Shown: piece by piece, positions 10,336 through 20,674 of the stretch
Layout of the letters: each line of letters starts with the position of its first letter
Position numbering within the stretch: position 1 is the first letter of the stretch
DNA from: Trichosphaerium sp. ATCC 40318
Lineage: Eukaryota > Discosea > Flabellinia > Trichosidae
Length of the DNA stretch: 64,000 bases
NCBI GenBank assembly: GCA_038496445.1
Contig: JALMLS010000323.1
Location: forward strand, 88,233-152,232
Direction of reading: 5' to 3'
Notes under the pieces: generated by a model
What the model saw: the letters and a program-made list of their open reading frames with translations, nothing else
The model's database searches: none
What the model was told of the DNA's origin: nothing
Program-made: the position numbers and the translations under genes

Positions 10336-13060
10336 TAGAGGATTTTCTTGTTGAATAAATATATTTGCTTTTTAGTAGGTTTTGTACTTGACTTACAAGC
10401 CGATATCAATTTGATAGTAATGGATTGCTACCAGGTAATTAGATGGTCCTGAAAAAGGTACTATCAAGACCGAGGAATTCCTAGTCTTACGTGGCGTTAA
10501 TGCACATTTCATGCTGTATTTCCACTTCTACATGCCGTGCTCTAAAACGCACTGCGCGTAAAAAAAGCACCTAAGGTAGCTAAAACTTATTCAATTCATC
10601 GTACGTCCAGAGTAAATAAACTCTATCAAATTGATTTAATGATTGTAGGTAACAATCCTAGTGACGTGTCAAAATGACAGATTTTTTTTTTCTTGTTGTT
10701 CTTTTGTGGCGCGTGATCTTAGATACACAGATTAACGTGTGGAACGTTGTGTGTGGTAAAAGTGTATGCTACTTGGGTGAATGCCTCCTATTGCTTAAAT
10801 TACCGAAAAAGTATTTTAGTTATGTTGGAATTTACTTGGTTTCACGTACGATGTGGATAAAAAATACAAACCATGCCGTCGAGAAACGCCAACGGTACTT
10901 TCACGAGCAATCAGGTACGTATTGATATCACACATACTGTACCTGTCAAGAGTGCGAAGGGAGTAATACAGGCAAGCTTTACAGCGAGATCGACTAGGGA
11001 GGTTATTTTTTTGGGCAATTTTTAGCGAAAAGTAGTGTTTGCGCCTATGGCACTGCTCCTTCAGTCTAGTTTGTGCAGAACTCCGTAGCGTGAATGAGCA
11101 GTTCGTTACCTTTTGTTATGTAAGAAACTCATGCGATGCTTGTTGTAGCGATGTGGGGCCTGCAATTCCGCAAGGTAATTGGTAACGTCTTTTGAATTTC
11201 TATGAAGAAAGTTTTGCTGGCCTCCCGCCCACCGTATACCGGCCACATTGCTCTGTACATTGCGTAGACACTGTATATAGTCTCGACGGTATCATACCTC
11301 TTTAAAGCGCTTACATGATGTACGTAACCTAGCAAGGAATACAACCATTGGTACAACACTAAAAGAACTAGAACAGTTTTTTGTTTTTGGGTACAGGAAC
11401 CAATGGACTGAACCACATAAGCCTGAACAATACACAACCCACCACGGTACACGTTGAGTAGTATAGAAGTTTTGTAGAGCATACACAATACACTAAACAT
11501 ACTATTGTTTGAGGAAAGTGTATTACAATGAGATTATAGAGATCCATTCAAAAATTTAGCAAAAGCACTAAGGTCCGCCGATGGGTTGACGTCATGGATG
11601 CTTTAAATCGATAGTTTGAATCTCAGTAGTTAACCAATTATTACGTAAATGTATATAGCGCAATAGATACCACATAGTCCGAAGACTTCCGAAGCAATTC
11701 TCACCGTTGAAAGACATTAATGGCAATCTTAAAAAAAAGATCAAGTTTCCATCACTTTAGCAAAAAGCACACGTGTATTCCCGGAGCTTTGTTTTGACGA
11801 ACAAACTTTTAAACGCTCACTACTTAAGTAGTTTCTCACGTCATATTTCCGGAACACATCATAATTACCATACAAACGTCAGTGCAGCAGCTAAGTAAAT
11901 TTTCTGGCAACCAAAGGTTCATAAGCGAGGCTATCCAAAAACATACTTTACTAATGGATTAAAAGGGAACTCGGCCTTCAGAAGAAGTTTCGTTGCCCAG
12001 TGGATACTATCCACTGGTACCTTTATTGTGTTGTCTACGATCACTCAAATATCTCCCTTTAGAACACAAAAGGTTCAATGGAACTGTATTGTAAACTAAA
12101 CGATAGCCTGTCGCTTTTGTGTTGTTCTTACATATTTATTTTAGCAAAAAGGTAATTTGGTAAAGGATTTTATACCTCGATATTCTCACGAGCTGCTACT
12201 TGGATCAATGGTACTTATAGCAACATTAGAACTGATCTTAATGAAAGTTGACAAAATAGTAGTTCCTTTATAAGACGAAAATCAAACCGTTCGGAGTCTT
12301 GTCAGTATCTAGTGATCTAGGAAAAAACTGGAAAAATGGTTTATTAATTAGGCATCCCCTACCTTTTGGAAACTTTCTCGTTCGTATCTCTACATTATAG
12401 ACACTGTAGGATATCTTTCACGTCTTCTATGCGAAACTAGTGACTTTTATCCACAATAATCACGTGCTGACCATACGACAAACTTTTTTTTTCAAGTAGT
12501 TGATTTGAACGCACTCGTGTTGTTAGCTTAAACGCAGATTGTCTATGGAGTGGGAAAAATCCTTGTGTGGAAATATAAGAGAGGAGGAAACGTGGATTTC
12601 TCTTTTCAGAAAAAGTCGAATCAAGACTGGAAGTGACTTTTTTTTTACCCTTCAAGCGAACTCGAGGTTTTGTTCGCTATCACTAACATGCCCGATATCG
12701 CCTTAACACAACGAGCGTAGTGTGTATGTATGTGTACGTATTTTCTAGAGTTAGACAAAACCACAGAAGGAAAGTTCAACTTTTGTTTTTTTTCAGCAAC
12801 ATTTTGTTCTAGTTTGTGGTTGACCCAAATTTTACTTAAACTGCATTCTACACGCCATACAACTCTTCTCAATTTTTTTTTTGACCTAATACTGCAAGCG
12901 CCTAAAATACGTAAAATCTTATTTGGTATAAACCGAAAAACTATTGTGCGGAGATGGTGTGTAGTATGCACATGTGTAGTGTTTACTTTTTTATAACTTT
13001 AAGTTATGTGTTTTTACTTAAAATCTTTAGTTCTTTAAAAATCAAGTACTGTATTGGGAT
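10336..13060. other. Long gene-poor interval
   Basis: About 2.7 kb contain no frame with recognisable domains or believable exon chains. Longer open frames at 10674-10925 and 11129-11500 have composition unlike the neighbouring genes. No tRNA fold, tandem repeat or inverted-repeat element was found by eye. The interval may hold regulatory DNA, a non-coding RNA or decayed sequence. Confidence 0.3.
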
Positions 13061-13756
13061 AATGCCAACAAAGCGTCGCAGAGTTAGTAAAAAATCGCCT
13101 CCTCTATACAAACAATACTGTACGTTGATAAAAGATGCAACGGTAGGAGCCTACGAGCTTCTTATTTTTTACATCTTTTTTTTTTGTAAAAAGATACCTC
13201 AACGTACTTGTTGCTCCATAAAATCACGTGGGGTAGCTTTTTTTTTTTTTCATGTGAAAGCCACTTGAAATTGATTTTTTCTTTTAGGCAGTCAGTTTAG
13301 TCTGAAAAAGGCTATTCCAACTACGACGCCAGCGCTTGTACTTCCACTACTACCACGTAAAGAAGGAAGAAGAAAAAACTTTCAGCTTGCGTCTTACGAC
13401 GTCGAGTTTAATACAAACCAGTATTATAAATCACGTGATGGGTATGTATACAAACAAGATAGTTTGTTTATTTTCGTTCTTTTCAAACAGCAGTGGAGAC
13501 AAAAAAATAGACAAGGAAAGAAAAAAATGCTTTGTGCATTTTTATGTGTTCCATGTGTTTTATCATATGTACTAATCGTTATTACGTAGATCACACGATA
13601 TATGGGTATTCAAACCAAACACCGCACTTGGCCCGCTCCATAGGCAATCTGCCTTTCAGCCATTCAACCCGAGGAGATGAGAAAAAGTTGTTCTTCTGCG
13701 CAGATGTAAAGCAATTGAAGAACAACACCTTCAAAAAAAAAAAAATCAATATGTAA
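13061..13756 (+). CDS. Hypothetical basic protein, spliced
   Basis: A candidate start is MPTKRRRVSKKSPPLYKQYC at 13061. A following exon near 13289 reads SQFSLKKAIPTTTPALVLPL and then KNFQLASYDVEFNTNQYYKS. Another near 13590 reads DHTIYGYSNQTPHLARSIGN and ends in a lysine run and stop at 13756. The basic start resembles a nuclear localisation signal. I do not recognise the family. Exon composition is protein-like, but the joins are uncertain and the 13478-13580 stretch may be intron. It is transcribed towards the convergent DWY-repeat gene. Confidence 0.35.
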
Positions 13757-13912
13757 ATAAAAGTTGTTGGTATTAATGCCAAAACAAATACGTACATGTT
13801 TCATCCATGAAAACTGGCCTGTGTTCTTCAATAATTCATTTCGGAGAAACAATAGGCCCTACCCTTACATGTTGTAAAAACTTTTCGGAAGCAAGTCTCT
13901 TGAAGGTTTAGT

Positions 13913-15791
13913 TCATCGTAGAATCTGTAACACAAGAAGAGATTGCTCAAAACAGTCATTGAAGTGATTCCCTTAAAAATCGATTTGACGGTTGGATCTT
14001 TTCGGGTTTTTTACGTTTTTTGAGGTATACATACTTCAAGGGCTGCTATGAGTGTCCTATTAAAATATTTGTAAGCGAAAAAACGGAAAACAAAAACTCC
14101 TTGGCAACCATAAACAGTAACGGAAAATAATGTGTCACATTGTTTTTTTTCTGAAGGGTTTTTTGCTCTCACTCGTACCTCTGCTTTGCTCTTTTCTTTT
14201 TAGTTACTATTCTACGTTCATTCCATTGAATATTAGGATACATACGAGATAACGCATTAACGATATTTTGGGCGTAATAGAGTAAGCCCGATCCACCCAT
14301 TAAGGCAATCTCATGGTTTGAAACGCGGTACCTAAAGTCAGTTACTATAGGCCAATAAAATTAATTGCTTTAATTAAAGTACCAGTCATAGGGAGCCACA
14401 ATATTTAGCCTTTGTGAAACTTTTGAAAGAAATCTTACAACGTTCATCTGGTTCTTCCAATATCCTGATTTAGTGTACCTAATAATCGAAAGTAAGAAAA
14501 TAAATTATTGTACAAAATAACCCAAAAAATGTAAAAAAAAAAGATCCGGAATGTCAAAACAACAAACTACAACGTCACCTCTGCTCCCACTTGTATTCAG
14601 GATAAAGCGTTTCTAGTGCCCTTATGATATTACCATCATAACTACAACACGTCAAACAAAAAAAGCGTTTTCAAGTCAACTTGACTTCTGTGACACTTAC
14701 TTTGTTAGGAGCAAACCCCACCCACCTGCTTTAACAATTTGGTTTTGAGTAACAAATTCCCAGTCTTGCCAATTTATTATCTCTAGGTCCTTAGCCATTG
14801 CTTCAAACTTTTGTTTTTGATTTCCCAAATCATCCCAATACTCTTTAGAGCAACGACTAATACAAAGCTCCATTAGCAAAGCGTAATCTAACCAGCAACA
14901 AAAACACAACAAAATTCGAGCCTAAGCGTAGAATGAAGCGACAAAGACCACAAGAGAACAAAAGCTTACAGAAGTAATGATTATATACATCGGAAAAAAG
15001 TTTGCACAGCAAGTCACGTACTTGAACTTCCATATACAAAATTGAAACGTTGGGTATAACGTTGACAAGCACTTAACAATCGAACCACCATACCTATCAT
15101 CCGTTAAAATGTTAAATCACAAAATAAAAAAACCAAACAGAAATCGGAAAATCTGTTTTTCCTTCCTTCGTTATTCTTTTAATCACGTGCCTGGATTTGA
15201 GAATAAAGATTGCGTGTTTAGATGTTATACCACCAAATGATACAGTGTACCAATCACTCAGAGTTTTCAAGTTGAGGGTTTCGCTAAGGCTATCAAAAAC
15301 TTCACGTTGTGCTTCAACACTGTTCCAAAAATGTGCTGGAACTGTCCTATAAGCCATTTGTTAAAGAAGTAACTGTTGTGACATGCTTGTCGTGGGTATC
15401 TTGTAGCAAGGCGGTCGTACAAGAATTTTTTATCGTTCCAAGCGAATTTAGGGTACAACGTCTTTAACGCTTTTCTGAAACCACTTCCATAGCTTTTACG
15501 GATTAACAAGCGCGTTTGATGCGTTTTTAAGAGAGAATGTAATAATAAATACGTACTATGCTATATTCGACGTATTGGTACTTGATACATCACTGGTGGT
15601 TACTTTATACCAATCGTCAATTGTTTTTAGTCCAAGATTACGTGCAATGGTGTCAAATCGCATAGTTTTCTTTCTTGTGCACTCTAGGGGTTTCTGCAAG
15701 CTTGAAATACGTTATTACAAAGTAAATGTATAAAAAGGTACCTAGTAGACGCCCTAGCATATTTCGCAGCGCTAACGAACTTATTTCGCAT
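13913..15791 (-). CDS. DWY-repeat protein, four modules, nuclease domain decayed
   Basis: This spliced gene starts at 15791. The N-terminus (MRNKFVSAAKYARASTSLQK) is rich in K, R, S and A, like a mitochondrial presequence. Four copies of a two-part module follow. Part one is a helix with LKTIDDWY or LKTLSDWY. Part two is a YGGS-like start with LxxLYPxFxW, as in FRKALKTLYPKFAWNDKKF, IVKCLSTLYPTFQF, IIRALETLYPEYKW and IVNALSRMYPNIQW. It is paralogous to the gene at 20675-23879. The last module and the KKKRAKQR linker match that gene's pre-nuclease linker. After the linker only TLIAALEILR and a stop are read. A shifted frame beyond (FYDELNLQETCFRK) resembles the start of the other gene's nuclease. 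The nuclease therefore looks lost by frameshift. The function is unknown, and nucleic-acid binding is an inference. Confidence 0.65.
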
Positions 15792-15924
15792 ACTACAGCC
15801 TATACAACGCCTTCAGGATAGTAGCACGGGTCAAAAAGCTGGCTTATTACCTGATTAAGTCGTGTCAAAAAAAAAGCAATGTGATCACATTCTGCAAATA
15901 CCGCGCGTCTGAAACACCCTGTAA

Positions 15925-17278
15925 ATGTCTGGTACACCTAAACGAAAAGGTCTTGTCATCAAGAAGTACACTCCTGAAGAGCTGAATGTAAGAATACTTC
16001 TTTTGTCAATAGTTTTGCATTAAAAACGGTAGGCTCGCAGAATAGCGAGAGAGGAGGCTCTAAAGAAGAAGGAGGAAGCACGCAGGCAAAAAGTAAACCG
16101 GATAACACGTTTTGAGTTGACACTTACTGTAAAAATCAGGAGCTTGAGGAAAAGAACAAGCGTGATCAAGCCAAAGAAGTCAAACTACAAAAACTTGCAG
16201 CAAATGCTTCTAAAGCTGAGAAGGAGCGACATGAGCAAGAGAAGAAGTATCTGGAGGATCAAAGAAAGCGTAAAGAGGCAGCTGATAGGGAAAAGTACGT
16301 TATTAAAGTTTGTACAAAATAACCAGACCGTTTTCTGTTTCCAAAAAAAAATTCGGTTTGGCGCACGTGATTACAAAGATGAAAGTGAATGGTATTTTTA
16401 GGAAGAAACAAGAGGAAGAGCGTAAAAAGAACGCAGAACAACGTAAAAAACTTGATCAGGAAGGAAACCTAAAGAACTATGAGGGCGATTGGTTAGCTGA
16501 GCAAGTGCGTTATTTTCTAGCCAACTTTTGTCTTTTTTTCTTTTACATTTTTTTTTCTCAACAAGTACCTCATCATGCGGGTTGAGCATGACGTTCGTTG
16601 TACTATGATTTTGTTTGCACATTTTAGTGTGTTAAGTTTACTAACAGAATTGTTTGTAGCGTCAAGAGGCAGCCAAGAAAGTCAAGAAATCCAGATACAC
16701 AACAACTGTTAATGTTTCAGGTGGTCCTTCAAAATCTGGTGGGTCTAGTAAATCAAACGCACCTGTGCGTAAAGGAATGACAAAGAGTGATGCTGTAGCT
16801 GTACGTCCTGTTATTTTAGCGTTATACTTTTTACTTAAAATGCTCACTATTTCAGGCTCTTATGAAGTCCCAACAAAGTGATGGTTCATGGAAATTTGAT
16901 CCTAAATTCGGTACAATGTTTAATCTTGACACAACTAAGATGGTTGCTTCTTTACCAAACCCAAACGTACGACTTGATTTCTTCGTTTTTTTTTTTTAGT
17001 TCACGTGATAGATGCTTAGAATTATTGTAGATTGCTACTGAATGGGGTACTGCTATTGTTGTAATGTGGATAAAACTATACGCTGCTATTTTAAGCGAGA
17101 CATGGGGACAAGCTGTTCATAATGCTATTGCGTATCTAAAGGCAAGTCACATGTATTTTCATGATTTTTTTACCATTGTAAAAAATGTATGTACTTACTT
17201 GTGTTCTAGGCAAAAGGAAAAGAGAGTTTATTAGATGATGCCAAAACTGCAATTAGAGGAATGAAAATCCCAAAGTAA
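15925..17278 (+). CDS. Coiled-coil protein with VWA5/PARP4-type C-terminal domain
   Basis: The start is MSGTPKRKGLVIKKYTPEEL at 15925. Several exons encode a long charged coiled coil (ELEEKNKRDQAKEVKLQKLA, then KERHEQEKKYLEDQRKRKEA). A Ser/Gly linker follows, and then a globular end: MKSQQSDGSWKFDPKFGTMF, IATEWGTAIVVMWIKLYAAI and ETWGQAVHNAIAYLKAKGKE. The QxxDGSW plus 'ATAlAlxWL...W' pattern resembles the C-terminal domain of VWA5A and PARP4 (vault-associated) proteins. No VWA domain is present in this gene. The stop is at 17276-17278. Intron borders near 16300-16420 and 16505-16660 were placed from frame only. Confidence 0.55.
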
Positions 17279-17823
17279 TTATTGTCACTACCAAGTGAAC
17301 GCCTGTTTCTAATAAAACAATATCAAAAAACAAGCTGAAAACTCAATTCGATTTTGAAAATAATCCATTCACTTCACCCGCATTATCACTAAATTGGGCT
17401 CCTTGTTATATTGACAAATTTGCAACAGTACATACTCTTTTGTGCAACACAATAGTCTAAATGAACAAGAACGGAAACGCAACAAAACTATTACTAGTCT
17501 AGTGGGTAACTATGTTTATTGAAGCGTCACTAGTGACAGTATACGTTGCATGGACGTAGAGTAATTGGAAACACAGAGGATTGGCACTGCCATGAACAAC
17601 CGATCAAGGTAATAGATGGGTTGTCCAATATGTGTTTGTTGTGTCAGAGCCAGACAATGATATGGCCAAGGGTTGGATTGTTCACCCACTTTAGACCGTC
17701 GTGAGACAGTTTGTTTTGCCCTACTGGTGGGCCTATTTACTATTAATGTCAGACGACACTAAGATTACAGTGTATGAACAATTGTAAGTGGATTTTATTA
17801 AGAATCAACTTTTTGGTCATCTA
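17279..17823. other. Intergenic stretch
   Basis: This lies between two convergent genes. No exon-like frame or structured RNA could be supported. It presumably holds the two 3' untranslated regions. Confidence 0.3.
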
Positions 17824-19338
17824 TTACCATTCATAAACATAAGCATAAGAGAACACTTGACTCTTTGTTGGGTTTCCCACTTTGGTTCCATTATCATCAA
17901 TACATTTCTGACCGTTAGAACCTGTTGTATCGCCGTTCCTCCATACTACAACAACATTACTATTTCTTTTTGTGTGGCACTTTTTTTTTGATACAAAAAA
18001 GGAATCTACATCCATCATGTTCAGCCCATCGTACCAAATGTAAAATTACTATTCCAAATAAGAGGATCTTCAAAGTGAAACCTATAAGCTGAAAAAGCGG
18101 CACTACCTGTGAAAGAAGTGATAAGGATCTTTCTTGTTTTTTGTAGTTTACTTATTTAGGTCTTTGTACCTGTTGTTCTATCGATATGTGTAAGCCCAGA
18201 TACAGGTAAATGGAATGTTCCAGCGTTGAAGTAGAAAGCAGAATCGAAATAATCTTCAGTTCCAGAGCTTTAACACAATTAGTAAAACAACATTGCGTGA
18301 AAAAAAAGCTGTGTAACAGAAGTCAACCTCAAGAGCATCTTTGGCTTTCCATCAATGTACGCTCTTACACAGCCCTACACGTACGTATGAGTACGCGGAT
18401 TGAGTGGTTTTAAAGAAAAAAATAACAAGGGTAAACCCAATTAACGCACCTCAAGAAAGTTCAAGTTTTGTGATTTTACGACCATCATTACTCCAAATAA
18501 CAGTCCTGATGATTTACTCTGCACTAGGTTTATCTTCTCCAATGGGTCGTAAGTGCCATTTATTTTGTAAACTTTCAAGTGTGCCCTATGCACTGTTAGA
18601 ACATGAATTAAAAAAACCACGTGACTTACGTTGGTGGTACTGTAAAGCCTTCCACATGTATAGGAAAATTTTCTGCTCCTCGTACAATAAACCAGTACTT
18701 TGCTTCTGGATCCGAAGCAGCTTGTTGTACGGTGACACGAAGAGAAGATTTAAACGGTATTTTAATGTCTACAAAGGGTAAAAAAAGCCATCAGAACAAA
18801 AAAAGAAAGAGTCAACACTTACTATTGTACACTCCACCCTGTGCTGCTGCCTGAAATAACTTGTTAAAGTGAGGGTTTTTTTATCTGTTCAGCACCTTTC
18901 CGATGAGTTCTGTTCCCCAAGGACTCTCTTTATCATCGAACCCAATACCAACTGACAAATCAAGAACAAGTTCAATAGTGTAGCTTGGGTCATCGTCAAT
19001 GTAGAATCGAATAATGGCATTGTCAACTGTGGGACCTTTAAAAAAAAAAGTCAGAAAACTTTTCAGGCTGACCAGAAATTGTAGGTCTATGGTCATTTTC
19101 GTACTTCCTGTCATCCACCAATGGTTAATAGCGGCTCCATTAGATCCCTTTACGGTATACTTGAAGCTATGGGTACATTAGAAAAGTTTTTCAGTTTAAA
19201 GCCAGCGTACACCGTTAGTTCTTCGTGTCCTAAGTTTGCTGCTGATACTGCTGTACCAAAAGCTTCTGGTATAGCACTATTAACCATAGTGGTTAATAAT
19301 ATAGAGATGTATAGTATAGTTATTGTCAAGAGACGCAT
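17824..19338 (-). CDS. Secreted GH172-like (DUF2961) enzyme
   Basis: The start is at 19338 with a signal peptide (MRLLTITILYISILLTTMVN). Spliced exons then give NHWWMTGSTKMTI, VDNAIIRFYIDDDPSYTIEL and the DUF2961 hallmark SGTEDYFDSAFYFNAG near 18220-18265. A tail AYRFHFEDPLIWN lies near 18050. The D-D pair in FYIDDDPS and the GTEDYF block are where DUF2961/GH172 carries its active-site acids. Characterised members act on fructan or arabinan substrates. A third conserved stretch reads RPIGEDKPSAE. The 3' end is uncertain: after WNSNFTFGTMG a stop appears, while another frame gives AEHDGCRF, close to the usual family ending, and a frame ending at 17824 gives VVVVWRNGD. So there is either a very short intron or a frameshift. 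Confidence 0.68.
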
Positions 19339-19544
19339 GCTAACGTTGGTAATTTACACGCTTTTTATGTAAACGTGCACATGCTTTAAGCTACAAATGA
19401 CACGTGCTACCAAAAAAAACCCAATAGATTCAGTGGTTGCTAAAAGCTCCTACAAACCGCTGACGCCAGCGCGATATTTAAGCATTTACAGCTGTCCAAG
19501 AGATTGATATTTCCGAATGCTAACTACATTTATTTTTTTACTTA

Positions 19545-20285
19545 CTAGCATCCAGAACAATTACAATCTGGTGGGCAAGTAATAAGACTATTCTCAACAA
19601 AGCAAGAGGTGTTACCAAATCCACAAATACTGTCACTGAGTTTACCAGACAAACGTGTGTCTGTTAAGTCCAAAAAGTGCAATGAAGGTGATTCAAGTAC
19701 CCACTTTGGTAGCTCTCCATCCAAGTGGTTATTACATATTTCAAGCGAGTACAATGAGTACAAATTATTCCAACTATCAGGTATATGACCATAGAAGTTA
19801 TTGTAATCAAGGTTGATTTCTTCAAGAGACCATAACTCAGAGATAACTTCTGGTAAAGGTTGCTTTCCAAAATCATTTCTTTTCAGCCTTAGTATTCTAA
19901 GGCTCTCAAGGCCCTTGAGGAATGTGACATTACCAGACAGGGAATTGTCATCAAGCCACAGCTCAGTGATCATACTCAACCTACCAAAACTCTCTGGAAT
20001 AGTGCCGACCAGGTTGTTGTGGCGTAAATTGATTTGCAATCCACTTTTTAGCATGGAACAGCCAATACCATGCCAAGTGCATGGGTTATCATTACTCTTG
20101 TCATTCCATCCTTTGTTTGTCCTCCAAAAGGGTCCTCCAGTTGCATCGTAGAATTGCCGCAAGATTCTTACTACTTCGTCATGTGAAGGGACTTCTCGGG
20201 TTTGTGTGGGTGTTACGATGTGTATTAGTGTGCACACGATAAATAACGAGCAAACAACTGATTTGAGCATCTTAGGAGGTTCCAC
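19545..20285 (-). CDS. Secreted leucine-rich repeat protein
   Basis: An intronless 246-aa frame starts with a signal peptide (KSVVCSLFIVCTLIHIVTPT). An LRRNT-like cap follows: LRQFYDATGGPFWRTNKGWN, then CTWHGIGCS. About five plant-type LRRs come next, such as INLRHNNLVGTIPESFGRLS, LWLDDNSLSGNVTFLKGLES and INLDYNNFYGHIPDSWNNLY. The Cys-rich cap ends CPPDCNCSGC. There is no transmembrane segment or kinase, so it is a free extracellular LRR protein, perhaps a ligand-binding or adhesion protein. Such 'NGW..L..C.W.GI.C' LRR proteins are common in protists and plants. It diverges from the DWY-nuclease gene. Confidence 0.82.
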   Translation of the reverse strand: MEPPKMLKSVVCSLFIVCTLIHIVTPTQTREVPSHDEVVRILRQFYDATGGPFWRTNKGWNDKSNDNPCTWHGIGCSMLKSGLQINLRHNNLVGTIPESFGRLSMITELWLDDNSLSGNVTFLKGLESLRILRLKRNDFGKQPLPEVISELWSLEEINLDYNNFYGHIPDSWNNLYSLYSLEICNNHLDGELPKWVLESPSLHFLDLTDTRLSGKLSDSICGFGNTSCFVENSLITCPPDCNCSGC

Positions 20286-20674
20286 AAGCTGTAAGTGTAC
20301 GATTGCTATACTCTGTTTCGCACTGAATACAAGATGTATTGATTGTGGGACACAAAACCAACAGTTGCTTATGTGTAAAAAAAAAACTTAAATCGAAAAT
20401 GAATTGGAGTTTTCATGTCTCCTAGATGCCCTTGACCAAAAACTTATGAATGCAAATCCTTTGGCCATTACCCTCCTCAGAGTTGCCTTGAAAGGTACAA
20501 ATATGGCCAAGAATAAAATGAGAAGGTTGAAGTGAACGAGACTAATACAGACTTGTTTAATCAAAATTACGGTATTTAATGCGCCTAAAGCAGGTGTAGG
20601 CTTTGCTATGGGATATGGTTAGTTTTTATCGGTTTTAACAACAAGAATACAAAGTCACTCGCTTTGCGCGTAAA
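20286..20674. other. Intergenic region between divergent genes
   Basis: This is the shared upstream region of the LRR gene and the DWY-nuclease gene. A short plus-strand frame near 20425-20535 (LDALDQKLMNANPLAITLLR) has a protein-like look but no recognised family and no start or partner exon that I can support. It may be a decayed fragment. Confidence 0.25.

Noticed and set aside
10674-10925. Open frame of 83 aa in the gene-poor interval
   Set aside because: Composition is dominated by translated T runs and hydrophobic noise. There is no domain, partner exon or conserved motif.
11129-11500. Overlapping minus-strand frames of 123 and 64 aa
   Set aside because: Two frames cover the same DNA with no family resemblance, as expected by chance in A/T-rich sequence.
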